From the NCBI GenBank assembly GCA_021234155.1, contig JAJEKV010000011.1:11217045-11281044 (forward strand): a stretch of DNA of 64,000 nucleotides. Reading direction: 5' to 3'. A program made the translations under genes and the position numbers. Source of the stretch: Isoetes taiwanensis. Lineage: Eukaryota; Streptophyta; Lycopodiopsida; Isoetales; Isoetaceae. Below the pieces are notes generated by a model that saw only the letters and a list, made by a program, of their open reading frames with translations, made no database searches and was not told the origin of the DNA. Below are positions 1 through 11,149 of this stretch, in pieces (position 1 is the first letter of the stretch; every line of letters starts with the position of its first letter).

Positions 1-1915
1 TGATGAAATAGTAGGCATATAACAATTTCCAAAAAAAGGGTTGTCTTGCAAATTGTAGTCATTATCATGTATAGGTAATAAACCCATCTTATGCAACCTG
101 ATTACACAATGTAGTATGCTTCGCCATGCATTCAGTATAGAATCCTCAAACTGGTTGACAATGCGAAATGCTGTCACTGTTGCCATGCAAGCTTTAATGT
201 CATTGCCAAAGGATATAAGAAATTCCTCCCCTACTTGTGGGTCCACCATATCCAATAACTTAGTAAATTGAAAGAGAGATTGTATCAGATTATCTAGTAT
301 ATCTTTCAATTGATAAGCTGCAGACATATTTGCAACCATGAAAAATCCATCTAAACAATCTTGTAAAACACACACTTCTCCAGTATTAGTGAATACTGCA
401 GATAGAACAGCACACATGGGGCATGCCATTACCATAAACATGCCAATATCGAAATAAGATGAAGAGCATTTAATATAAGGAGTACTTCTTGATTGCCAAT
501 GACTTCTTATAATTTCTAGAGACTCTATGCTTCTTTCAAACGAGTTGGTGTTGATTTCATTTGCTTTAATAGCCTGATAAATATCTTTTAATATCTCCTC
601 TGAAACATTGATCGACCGTTGTATATTGGTGATAAAATCATTTTCTGTCATTTTCTCCTTGATATTTACACTATGGAGATCTGTATTAAGCATGATAATG
701 GCATATGACAATAATACCACGTCCTTGTGTAAAATACCTGGACAATGCTCATGGTATCTGTTCGAAAAAGCCTCCAATACTCGATGAGCTTCTTTTGTCA
801 ACCAAACACTATCAAGGAAATATCTTAATGCTGCATGTAAACTCATATTGTTGAAGTCAAATGTTTTCACATATTCAGATAAAATTTGAATGTGATTCAC
901 TAGTTTCACCAAGAAAATCCCCAAGCATCTTCTTATTGATACCTTTGTTATATCGTAGAAATGAAGCCACACTTGATGGATCAACATGTTCTGGAAGAAG
1001 ATTAACTGCTTGTAAAAACTCAAGACCCTTCTGAGGGTCCCTGTTAAAGTGGTTAACCCCAATCATTAGCATGTGTTTCAAGTGCTTTTGATATTGAACA
1101 TACTCAATCCAACATTGAGGATCACCATAATCTCTGCATGTCAAACTCCAATAAGGAACATATTCTTTCAAACCTGAGAATCTTGAAAATTGCAATGAAG
1201 TATCAATCCTGTTGTCAAAGTTGTCAAGAGTCGTGAGAACTCCTTCCAATGCTAAGGTATGCAAGGAAGATAATGGACAATTGATTGGAAAAGCAATTTT
1301 AGCCAATAAATTGATTACAACTTCAAATATATTCTTGCATGCAATGTCACAGTCGAAGTTTGCATACATCTCTGCCATGAAACTCGGATGGTGGCAAAAG
1401 TCAACAAGGCATTGCACAACAATCTCTTGAAGCTAAAATGTGATACCATGTTTACCTTTGGCAAAAGGTATGATAAATAAAGAAAAGAAAGCCTCCAATT
1501 GCAACTTTATAGATCTGTTGAGATATTTATACAAATTAAATACTATATTGCACACCAAAGACAGAGCATTCGGATTTTCTACAAGCTTTCTTTGCAACAT
1601 ATTCTTGAACAGATCATCTTGTATAATTTCAAGAAGCTCCACATGGTGATACAATGATTACCTGCCAAAAATGATGAGTGAATTGACAAGCTTGAGAGAA
1701 AAGCACGAGAGATCACCATCTTCGCCTTCATAAATCTCTGATTTTCTTACAAGCATACACAAAAAGTTGAATATATCAACCATACAAGACATGCCAAATG
1801 TGATCTCCTGTTTGTTTGAACTTTTGTTGGAAGAGTCCTTGTTCTGAACATCCTTTTTCTCAAGATTGTCAATTTTGCAAAAAGACTCGCATTCTTTTTC
1901 TTGTTTAGCATTATC
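1..1915 (-). pseudogene. GNOM-like ARF-GEF, middle part (HUS, Sec7, start of HDS1), decayed
   Basis: Minus-strand sequence aligns through its length with plant GNOM/GNL large ARF guanine-nucleotide exchange factors, which activate ARF GTPases on Golgi and endosomal membranes. Seen: the HUS-region string MYANFDCDI with NCPLS (about 1240-1370), RDPQKGLEFLQ (about 1020), GDFLG at the Sec7 start (about 920), and the second Sec7 motif MLNTDLH (about 690), running on into the HDS1 region and off the window at base 1. The exon begins at 1915 after a TACAG acceptor. Lesions: in-frame TAA at 1658-1660 and TAG at 1433-1435, each replacing one aligned residue, and a frameshift near 880-895. The first Sec7 motif, normally FRLPGE with the catalytic glutamate, reads VWLTKE and is about three residues shorter (about 800-830). 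Family certain; non-functionality likely, unless the stops are sequence errors. Confidence 0.88.
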
Positions 1916-2312
1916 CTGTAATAATAATAACAATAACAGCTAATTAGTTCATAGGTAAGTGTAAATAAAATGACAAAAACAATAACAATCCATAAGTTCT
2001 GCATTGTTGCCTTTGTTTCACTATAAGCTAACCTAAGATTGGCAATGGTGGTTTGAGTGTTTGAAAAGTAGTTGAAAAAGATGGGCAGAAGCACCTAAGA
2101 AAGGCAATAAAGTAAATGAAAACCTTGTATTAAAGTCATCCATAAAATATTGCTATAGGATTAGTTGAGAGATTCAAATAACAGGATGGCGGCATTTACA
2201 CTTTAAAGACTGATCCGTTCATGCATTAAGTGGTAACATATTTGGCACCAAGTCCAAAAGTGAAGCCATTGAATGCGATGGTTCTAAGTACTCCCTATTT
2301 GGGTTGGGCTCC

Positions 2313-2692
2313 CATGGAAACCCTTCCTATTTTCCATGGAAACCTTTCCTATTTTCCATGGAAACCCTTCCTATTTTCCAAACATGGAAAATAGGAAGGG
2401 TTTCCATGGAAACCCTTCCTGGTTTTAATGGAAAATTGGAAGGGTTTCCAATTTGAAAATCGGAAGGGTTTCCTCGGAAAATAGGAAGGGTTTCCTTTTT
2501 TTTTTTTTTTTTGGCGCACGCTGCCCAACACGGACACCGCCATTAATGGTGCACGCTCATGCACGCGCTCATAATTATGCACGACACTCAAGAATTTAAA
2601 TTTTAATTCAAATGGAAACCCTTCCTATTTTCCAAAGCCATGGGAAAATAGGAAGGGTTTCCACAAATGGGGGAAAATAGGAAGGGGTTTCC
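2313..2692. repeat. Clustered inverted GGAAACCCTTCC repeats
   Basis: Three near-identical units of TGGAAACCCTTCCTATTTTC are followed by four or five inverted units (GGAAGGGTTTCC with variants of the ATTTTC part), then poly-T and two more units at 2613-2692. Neighbouring units can fold back on each other. A related cluster in the opposite sense lies at 5295-5383. Confidence 0.8.
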
Positions 2693-3747
2693 ACGTCGAT
2701 CAAAAAATTTCTAAGGGCGCATGCTCTTCTGACTCGTTATTTATACAGTTCACAATGTAGGTTTGTAAGTTAATGGTAGCATCGAGGTAGTATAAAATGA
2801 TCAATTTTTCTGAAATAAATGATCAAATATTCAGAAACGATTAGATTTTGTATCCTGAATGTTCTTCAATGGGTATATTTCAAGTTCTTCAATGGTAATA
2901 TGTATGTCCTTCAATGGGCAAAACTGTGTTCTTCAATTGTTTAATTGAAGTCCTTCAATGATGGTTGTATGTAGGTAGGTTTGTGTTATTGGGGAGGAAT
3001 TTAAAACAGTAATGGTACTAAGCCATATCTATAGGGTATCAATACCCAGCTCTAGAAAAGCCATGCTAGAGAGCAAAAGGAGAATCTACGAGACTAAATA
3101 GCTCGAGTTGTGGAGCATCTGTTAGTGTCAAATTGTAATCTGGTTGTATCACAAGTAGCCATGGTGGCGATTTCCCCGCCCCCCTTAACTGTGCAGTAGG
3201 TGGGCACCCTACCCTAAAAGGAACACTTGCCAAATGTTATGGACAGATTATTGCTAAGTGGAGCTAGTTGTGAATTAAAGAAGAGTTCAATTGTTTATTA
3301 CTAGTGTTTTTATATGTAATTAAATCTGCATATCTCTAAAGGCATTTTCCACTTAGAAGGTTATCAACATACGGTGGTCCCATTTCTCTAAAGATGGACT
3401 GAATTCCAATTGTCTTTACAATTCCTTTACAGGTTGAAACAAAGCCCTAGAGCTATAAGCATCCTACTTACATAATGTAATTCAAAAGATTATTATTTTC
3501 TGAATGTGATGAAGAATTGAGGCGCTCCTACAAATGTCAAATGCCGAACAAATCCCGAACAAAATCGAGTAACAGATGTATAGATGTATTTGAACTTTGT
3601 GGTAAACAGCAAAGAACATATATTCCACCTTTATTCTTCTGTGGTGTTTCAAGGCTAGATTTACAATGCGGCAAGTAGATTAATCAGTTCTCATCTTGCC
3701 TAGGTACATACCTTGTATGATTAATGGGCTGGCCATCAAGTTCCGTT

Positions 3748-4670
3748 TCAGGATTTTTTCATCTTTCTATTTTTGAAGTACATAACCCACGTCAAAATCT
3801 CCAATACCAAGCAAACTAGTACCAGTATTGCAAGGATGCTACCATAAGCATTCCGCCACTTTGTATGTGGTTGCAGAATACGGAATCCCTTGTAAATATT
3901 TATCACTATCATTAAAATAGCCAGATAGCCAATTGTATGATGATATATGTTCCAATACTTCCTGTATGATGAAGCCCTTACCTGAAGTGAGGCTAGAACA
4001 AAGATAGCAGTGCCAATGTTAAAATGTGCAAGGTAAACTACACTTTTGGAATAACTGCCAAGCTTCAAACCAATTGCCCAACCAATGAAACCAAGCAGGT
4101 AACCTAAGGACTGAAAACTTGAATGAATGTAGAACCAAGCTGGATCTGCTGCTTCAAATTGTCTCAAATACCTTGCAGATATAACACCCAGGGGCAACAA
4201 TACTCCCCACCCAATTACATTTATTGCACCATGCCTCTACATAGATTAAAAAACCAGCATCAATTCAAGACATCACTAGAAACTCTTTTTTCTGCAAAAT
4301 CTGTTGAAAATTTTGCAAACATATTGACAATGAAACTTACATTTTTTAGTGTCTGATGTGGTGATGATGCAACAGCATATTCTCTGCTATCTGAAAGATC
4401 AAGAACACCTCCACTTCTGAGATTCTCATAACTAAAGCCATGCTGCATTGGCTGCTCACCATTCATGCCAGTGCCTTTGTTCCAAATGTGGTATATCTTA
4501 GTCTGATTAGATTTGAGCTGCACTTTAGCAAAAAGGGTCACATTAGACCCTTGAAAAGGCAGATCTGAGCATTGTTCAAAGGATCTCGAATTAAAATGCA
4601 TAGAACAGGCATTTACAGAAGAAAGCAAAGGTCGAATGTACGCAAGAACAAAAACCAAAAGAGAAGGCAT
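3748..4670 (-). CDS. Cytochrome b561 / DOMON domain protein, short DOMON
   Basis: Two exons (4670-4341 and 4236-3748) around a 104 bp GT-AG intron (GTAAGT donor, phase 0). Exon 1 starts with a hydrophobic signal-like segment (MPSLLVFVLAYIRPLL), then NACSMHF...CSDLP as in the AIR12/CYB561-DOMON family, then a late DOMON strand and linker. Exon 2 encodes the b561 core: RHGAINVIGWG, DPAWFYIHSSFQ, YLAHFNIG and YWNIYHHTIGY carry the four haem-ligand histidines within about five membrane helices, ending in a basic tail. These proteins are thought to pass electrons across the plasma membrane between cytosolic ascorbate and the apoplast. Oddity: from CSDLP the sequence jumps to the end of DOMON, so about 95-100 residues of the domain are missing in frame. 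The gene lies within the intron of the GNOM-like gene on the same strand. The b561 half appears intact. Confidence 0.85.
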
Positions 4671-5294
4671 TTGCTAGATCTGATAAGCATGATACGCAGA
4701 ATGGCAAAAAAAGCAGAGTGCAGAATGGCAAAAAGCAGAGTGCAGAGTGCCACATATCTGTGTTTGGCTTATGTGCAAAACAGGAAGGACGATGGCGTGC
4801 CCAAAATGCCTTCCGGCAATCTCAACCTATTGAAAAAAAAACAGAGGCATGTGAGCAAAAACAGAGGCATCGGCCAGAGCAAATTTTTTAGGAAGGACTC
4901 GGCCTTACCAATTGCTTCCTGAGCCCAAATCTATGCCAGCGGAGATTTTGGAGACCTGCACTCTGAGCTTTGTTTGCCTGATGAAATTTTTCCAGCCAAA
5001 AATCAGAGGAAACGCCTCTCAATTCCGACACCTGCAGTGTGAAGAAGAGGCAGCTGTGTGAAGATCGAAAGATTGAAGAGGAAGCACTTTTCAACACAGA
5101 CCTCAATCCGACTCAATCTTCATTTGCAAAGCGCCGGAGGAAGAGGAACGAAAAAAATTTAGCGCCGGAGGAAGAGGAAGAACGAAAAAATCTTTGCTTT
5201 TCTTGAAAAGCTCTTTAATCAAAGCCGCACACACTTAATTACAGGCATTAATGAATGGTGGCTGTCTTTATATCTAAAAATATAATATTTTGGC

Positions 5295-5383
5295 GGAAAC
5301 CCTACCGTGCTTCAGTGGAAACCCTGCCGATTTTCACGGAAATTTGGAAGGGTTTCCACATGTGAAAATCGGAAGGGTTTCCA
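5295..5383. repeat. Second GGAAACCC/GGGTTTCC repeat cluster
   Basis: Two forward GGAAACCCT units and two inverted GGAAGGGTTTCC units. Together with the cluster at 2313-2692 it brackets the CYB561 gene in inverted orientation (outer ends TGGAAACCCTTCC and GGAAGGGTTTCCA). Confidence 0.75.
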
Positions 5384-5564
5384 TTTTTTTTTTAATAACC
5401 CCAATCGGGGGGAGATAGTGTGAGCGCATTGAATGCCTACATTCTAAGCTATCAGGTACGAGTGACGACAAATTTAAAATGCAGTATTAGGGCAGAAGAA
5501 AACATGTTTCAAAAATGACCATCTTAACATACAAATAGTTAACTGCCAATGCAAAGGAGCTTAC

Positions 5565-6443
5565 CACTTGATCTGATGTCGGAGAAGAAATAACAGGGAG
5601 ATTTGGAAGACAACGAAATACAGTGTTGAAGATGACTGTGATAGTTTGGAAAGCTATTTCCTTCAACAAAATCCTATCTGAGTTTGAATATTTGACAATG
5701 CGAAAACAAGTTTTTATGATAATCAAGACCTGGGAATTAGTAAGAAAAAAACCCAATGAGCCCGTTACATAAGCTTCCATGATGTGAAGAATTCTGAGGA
5801 GAGCAGAATCCTCGGCCATAGAAACACCAGTTTCAAATTTACATAGGGAAACTAGGCACGGCCACATGTGATATTTTTTTACCCCCCTCCATATACGTTT
5901 CCCCATACGGGAGAGGAGGGGGCCTCCAAAAAGAGGAGAGGACCTCTAAAAATACAACGGAAATGGTAAGGGAGGGGAGCTAAAAGAAGGGGTACGAAAA
6001 TGTGACCTCCACATTAAAGTGGGGGCCTTCACCCCTAAATTTGAGAAAGGTGGAAGAGGGTCCTCAAAAAAAGTTCATGTGGCCGTGCCTACTGTTGCGA
6101 CAATGGATTGGAGGCCGTCCGCTGCATGATCACTTTTAGGGTTAATGATGCGCATATCCAACATGGTGTAAAGGGCATTTAATGCCGCGCAAGTTACAGG
6201 GCTTGGGAGGCAGCCTGATTTCAAAATGCGCAGAAATGGATTGAGATAATAATGGGGATGCAAAGAATACCATAGCTCCTCGTCGGATCTGAGCAAAAGG
6301 CGCCTCAGCTGCTGCAATTCTCGCTCGATTTTAATGTATGCTTCATCTTCCAAAGAACCGCTTCCTACATCAATAGGTTTGTGGCACAGATCTGGATTAG
6401 TAGAATGCAGAGTTGCCAATGTGGCCACTACCTCTGCCATCAA
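5565..6443 (-). pseudogene. GNOM-like ARF-GEF, N-terminal DCB part, split by a MITE
   Basis: Minus-strand coding sequence matches the N-terminal dimerisation (DCB) region of GNOM: a stretch ending near LNALYTMLDMRIINPKS (about 6120-6200) and then VSMAEDSALLRILHIMEA (about 5760-5830) and IIKTCFRIVKYS (about 5690). It ends at 5565 with a GTAAGC donor in phase 0, and the next exon starts at 1915, also in phase 0, so both belong to one gene with a 3,649 bp intron. A 237 bp inverted-repeat element (5854-6090) interrupts the exon; without it and one copy of its 3 bp flank the frame is continuous and the spacing matches GNOM. The true start codon is unclear: a Met lies at 6443, but a possible acceptor (AAAGTAG) just upstream suggests an earlier exon that I could not find. 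Confidence 0.82.
5854..6090. mobile_element. MITE, 237 bp, 15 bp terminal inverted repeats, ACT target duplication
   Basis: The left end AGGCACGGCCACATG (5854-5868) and right end CATGTGGCCGTGCCT (6076-6090) are exact reverse complements. ACT lies on both outer sides (5851-5853 and 6091-6093). Removing the element and one ACT gives an uninterrupted GNOM reading frame with the same residue count as GNOM. A 3 bp duplication fits PIF/Harbinger or CACTA-like elements; a TA target (Stowaway type) is possible because the ends are also flanked by TA. Non-coding. Confidence 0.85.
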
Positions 6444-8218
6444 TATGGACGCTATAGCCTACTTTGGTCACAGCAAAAAGCTCTTTCACCGAGTATTTTA
6501 AAATCTCTTTTGTAAGCCAAAAATAAGAAGCACCAGTGGGCTAGCTGGCGTGGTGGCATCCGTGGCCTGACTTTGCCACATGGTAAACCCAGCCAGAAAA
6601 TTAGCATCCCAATTAGGCTTCGTTCCCATGAGCCTAACCGGACTTCGAAATTCAAAGGTGTCAACTGCAGCTTTCAGAAATCCTCTGCCATTTCTGAAAA
6701 CTCAAAGTCAACTTTAGCATTAACTTTGGCAATAATTTGAAGTCAGGCGACAACGTGGGAATGTACCCTTAGCTTCAGCGTACCGAAGTTGTGCTGACGA
6801 GTTCAGGGCAGCTTCCATTTCTTCGGGAGGTAGCACAGATTTTCGAATTGCCCAATTTCAAACTGGGTTTGTCTTCTAACAATGATACTTTTGTCTCTTG
6901 GTAGCTTGAAGTCAAATCTTGATAGGAATGGAGAATTGAGCCCCAATGGGAAGAACATAGTTCTTGCGCCCCTAACATGGTGATATGGCAAAGGGAGGAA
7001 AACCCAGCTCTTTCCTAATGGGAATGCGCCCTAAATGGTGCTTCGATTTAGGGTTCTTGCTGCTATGGGGCATCTTTGGCTCGGACTTGACACCTTTCAT
7101 GACTATTTTGGGAACTTGCCTCCAAAATAGGTGGAAAAAAAAAAGAGTTGCATGGTAAACGAAGGGCAACACTTGGGCAGTTGCCCGTCATAGAGAAGGG
7201 CAACTATAAGACATACATGTCATTTGAAAGGCTAGCAATGAATACTTGCTCGTTATATCTATATAAATTGTAGAATTTATATTGTTACATTATTCAGTAT
7301 AATACTATTATATATCATCTCTATCGTTCCTTTCTTCCCTCCATTTAGCCAAGCAAGTTCGAGCATTTTTGCCGAGTTTTAAGGAGTTCTTTGGGGGCTG
7401 CATATGATTATCAGTCATTGGGGAGGCAATAAAAGCATACAAGTAATTACTGGGAGTTGCATACAATGGGAAGTCGTTGAAGAGGCGATTCAAAGCATAC
7501 AAGTAAACTCTTATCTCCTTTTTATTATTTCTTAATGCGTGTTTCCTTATTACTGATATATTCTTTCCATTGATTGAGATCTTGCAGCCTTTTCACTTAG
7601 CCTCATTTTTATGCTAGTCTCTTATACAACCCCCTCCCCCCAAAAAAAGTACACGGTCTCTTTTCCGTGTAGGCTGAATACTTTAGGGAGACAAGAACTC
7701 CGCATCTACCAAGGTAATATTTGAGCGCGGCTCACATTTCTTGGATCTTTTTCCCTGCGAGATGCCCCCCATTTCCTTGAGACATGGAAATGTGATCGTC
7801 GCCATGGAAAGACCATAGCTCATCATGGTCGCCCTTGAGTAATTTATAGCAGTTATCTAGGTCGGATCCCCAAACCTTTGGGTCTGGTCCACTTGAGCAG
7901 CTAGGTTGAAACATTGAATCGTCTTTTCTTGGTTCCCAGGTATTCCTCGATCTGGAGCTTGTGTTCTGACAGAAGATCGTTCCCCATGATTATGCTCTTG
8001 ATGCTGACATGGGCCTCCAAGTCAGAGATGTTCTTCCCTCAATATGTGTCGTCTCTCATTCCTCCATCGCGAACACCTGTTTTTTGGTCGATGAAGTGAT
8101 CAAGGTCTTCCTACTAGTGCAAGAGAATTGGGAGCTTATCATGTAGCTGTCTAGCTTGGCTATCTCTTTGGGTATTGCTTGAGGTCCCTTGAGCTGCTTG
8201 GCCACAAGATCGTGGTGA
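6444..8218. other. No gene recognised
   Basis: Only short shadow ORFs. No protein motif, RNA gene or clear repeat was found. A few patches (for example the minus strand of 7730-8100) give readable but unrecognised peptides broken by stops, perhaps old transposon debris. Confidence 0.5.
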
Positions 8219-8384
8219 TGACATATTTAATAAAATTTGGACTTATTCAAATCTAATAGATATCCTTCAAGGATGTCATGATAAGATTATATGTATTTTT
8301 AACTCAAGGCCCGATTTCTAGGATTTCTAGCCTGGAAGGATATCTATTAGATTTGAATAAGTCCAAATTTTATTAAATATGTCA
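8219..8384. repeat. Perfect 50 bp inverted repeat with a 66 bp loop
   Basis: Bases 8219-8268 are an exact reverse complement of 8335-8384; the 66 bases between form a loop. There is no coding. The outer flanks share GTGGT (8212-8216 and 8387-8391), a possible but weak target duplication. It is either a very young foldback/MITE-like insertion or a hairpin-RNA locus. Confidence 0.9.
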
Positions 8385-8793
8385 TGGTGGTCTTATCCCT
8401 GATTCCTATGCCAATAAAATTGGCAACTCAAACATAGTTCAAGTTGGCGCCCTGGGCCCATGTGCATGTCTCCCACACCTATCAAAGGCTAGGATATTGC
8501 CATGTGGGACAATCTTGGCCGTAAATAAGTACATCCATCCAAAAATAGCAACTTTCGAAACGTGGCAGAGAGACAGTACTAGAAGCTTATAGGCAAACGC
8601 CTCAATCTAAGATTAGAATATTTTCAGATAGAACATTGTGGGATGTTCTAGAATGTTGTAGATGCTCATGGTAAGCACCTTAGTCCAAAAATAGAAAGTT
8701 CACAAATAGATGTTGCAAAATATTGGTAGAATATTCTAGATGCTCGTAAATAAACACCTCAATCCAAAAATAGAAAATTTTTAAATAGAATGT

Positions 8794-9704
8794 TCTGGAA
8801 TATTCAAGATGTTCATAGATAATCACTTCAGTCTAAAAATAGAAAGTTTTTTGAAACTTTCAAGGAGTCAATATAGAATGTTGAAATATGGTAGATGCTC
8901 ATGGGTAAGCACCACAGCCTGAAAATAGAAAGTTTTTTAAAAAGTTGGGAAAAAGTAAAAAATAGGATGCTTTTGGAATGTCTCATCCCAGATAGGTGAT
9001 ACTTTGGAATTGGTTGTAAATGTAGTAGGTATGAATAAGCACCTCATGGGCGATTCTTTGGAATTAGTGTATCCTGGACTGTGGTATACATTTGATCACT
9101 TCCTATCCACTATGACGAAGATTTACAGGTTCTGCTAGAACAGGTCAAGCCTGGTTTAGATATTTTGCCATCTTGGCTGCATGAAACAAAGATAAGCTCC
9201 ACTAGTTCAAAGCAGGATTGCCATAACTGCAGTATGTTTTCATCTCTGGAATATTCAAGATGTTCATAGATAATCACTTCAGTCTAAAAATAGAAAGTTT
9301 TTTGAAACTTTCAAGGAGTCAATATAGAATGTTCTGAAATATTGTAGATGCTCATGGGTAAGCACCACAGCCTGAAAATAGAAAGTTTTTTAAAAAGTTG
9401 GGAAAAAAGTAAAAAATAGGATGCTTTTGGAATGTTCCGCTCCGCATAGGTGATACTTTGGAATTGGTTGTAAATGTAGTAGGTATGAATAAGCACCTCA
9501 TGGGCGATTCTTTGGAATTAGTATATCCTGGACTGTGGTATACATTTGATCACTTCCTATCCACTATGACGAAGATTTACAGGTTCTGCTAGAACAGGTC
9601 AAGCCTGGTTTAGATATTTTGCCATCTTGGCTGCATGAAACAAAGGTAAGCTCCACTAGTTCAAAGCAGGATTGCCATAACTGCAGTATGTTTTCATCTC
9701 TGGA
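8794..9704. repeat. Tandem duplication, unit about 451 bp
   Basis: The block beginning at TCTGGAATATTCAAG (8794) is repeated starting at 9245 with about 98% identity and ends near 9700. Upstream (8560-8790) are shorter degenerate copies of its first part, with repeated AAAATAGAAAGTTTTT and AGATGCTCAT. A diverged third copy of its second half is at 14145-14340. No coding recognised. Confidence 0.85.
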
Positions 9705-10040
9705 CCGTGACACAAAAAAGGTATGATCAACTTTTTGCTCTAGCTTGTGAATTGTCTACTTTACAAAAGATTCTTGATCTCGCTCTTTCTGCAGGTTAAA
9801 ATGATCATGACTTATTTAAGAGCAAACAATATGTTCACAGCCTACAATGAAATAAGTTGTTGTAGATTGATGGTTGGTGTTAATATCTTACTGTTAAATA
9901 TATGCAATTACAAACAAACAAAGTTTACTCTTCTTATCTACAACTCAACCTGGACTCGATGGTTCGTTGTGCCTTTTGTCCCAAAGGTAGTTGTTAAGGT
10001 TTCTGGCTAACCTAAATTGCCCTGTCCAATTGTGGTCTTC
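9537..10040. repeat. Segmental repeat X, copy 1
   Basis: Matches 14145-14620 (copy 2) over about 480 bp with scattered substitutions and indels, for example the shared GATTGATGGTTGGTGTTAAT. It overlaps the second unit of the 451 bp tandem repeat. No gene recognised. Confidence 0.75.
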
Positions 10041-10133
10041 TTGCATTCAAAGGCTACATGATCGGTAGTCATATAAAAAAAGATAGGGTTGTTGTTTGAA
10101 CAATAAAGTCAGGTTCAAGGTAGTCGGATTCAA

Positions 10134-10664
10134 GTGTTATGCTCCAAGCCCCAAGCTTATTTGCTTGCTTCATTGTCCAGGAACAAGCTTGTAGCTATTG
10201 CATCAATTCGCACGGGGTCCCACAGGCTACGGATTGAGACAGGTAGATGGGAGCGGCCGCAATTGCCGCGAGAAGCGAGACTATGTACCTGTTGCCAGTT
10301 ACAGGTTATTGAAGATGAAAACCATACTCTTCTGAGTTGCCCTGCTTTTGAGATAGTCCGGAATCATTTTTTGACCTTAGCATTCCATTCCACGCTTCCA
10401 CAACTTCTCAGAGCACCATCTGTGCATGACTTGGCATTATACATACTTGAGGTTCTAGATAAACGTCTGCAATTACTGAGCCCTCAGTAGTCATTATCTC
10501 CGCTTGTCTAGTATCATCATTACTGCAAAGGTTTTTCCCTTGACAACCTTTCGAGGCAGGGGTTTTTTAATCCTAGTAGTAGTGATTGTACTAGCCCATT
10601 GTATGGGTTCCATGACCTATTGGTCTCCGTGGACGTTAAAAAATCTATTCTATTCTATTCTATG
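10134..10664 (+). mobile_element. 5'-truncated LINE (family B), 3' end with (ATTCT)n tail
   Basis: Encodes the C-terminal end of a LINE ORF2: ASIRTGSHRLRIETGRW followed by a C-x-x-C ... EDENHTLLSCP zinc-like motif, as in the complete relative at 22681-24210. It ends in TCTATTCTATTCTATTC (about 10645-10662). It starts within the coding region, as expected for incomplete reverse transcription. Nearly identical 3' ends lie at 12300-12838, 16027-16149 and 21484-22015. Confidence 0.82.
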
Positions 10665-11149
10665 CTTGGGGCAGGCATTATGGTTTGAGTCTTTCCTTCT
10701 AGAAGGAATTATATTGTTTGGTGGAGTTTATGATTAACGGTTGATGATTTCCAGGTTAAATCTTGGATAACGACACATTTTGGTCTAGGATTAGCAGTTG
10801 TCACCAAGTATCTTAATCAGAGGTATATAATTCATTATATGTGTGGATGTTTTTTTTTTCTTGGATGTCAAACGATATTGAAAATCCAAGCCAAAAGACT
10901 GATACAACAGCATACGCGGGATTAAAATCTCAGAGGACAATCATGATCCACTGAGTGGGACCACCAGCTTATGCATAAGACAACACACTCAAATAAGTCT
11001 CAAAGATCAACATAGTACGTGATATATAATGCAATGGCTTGATGAATTACTTGAATATACAAAGGCCTAGTCTTATTGGATATGGCTGCACAACATGCAT
11101 ATGAAACTCTGCTGAACTACATGAATGAGTTGCAATAACAATTGGACAA

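Larger units (their letters stand above)
1916..5564 (-). other. Large phase-0 intron of the GNOM-like gene holding another gene
   Basis: GT-AG intron (donor GTAAGC at 5564, acceptor TACAG at 1916), phase 0 on both sides. It contains a complete CYB561-DOMON gene on the same strand (3748-4670) and two clusters of an inverted GGAAACCCTTCC repeat (2313-2692 and 5295-5383). The stretch 2693-3747 holds no gene I can see; a degenerate CTTCAATG-centred repeat recurs about five times at 2858-2965. The stretch 4671-5294 shows short tandem duplications (near 4700-4760, 4835-4870, and AGCGCCGGAGGAAGAGGAA twice at 5131-5185) and no recognisable coding. Confidence 0.7.

Noticed and set aside
1433-1435. Stop codon corrected by C-to-U type RNA editing, or a very short intron
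   Set aside because: Editing of that kind is organellar in plants and would not turn a genomic TAG into sense here by C-to-U; the aligned residue count leaves no room for an intron.
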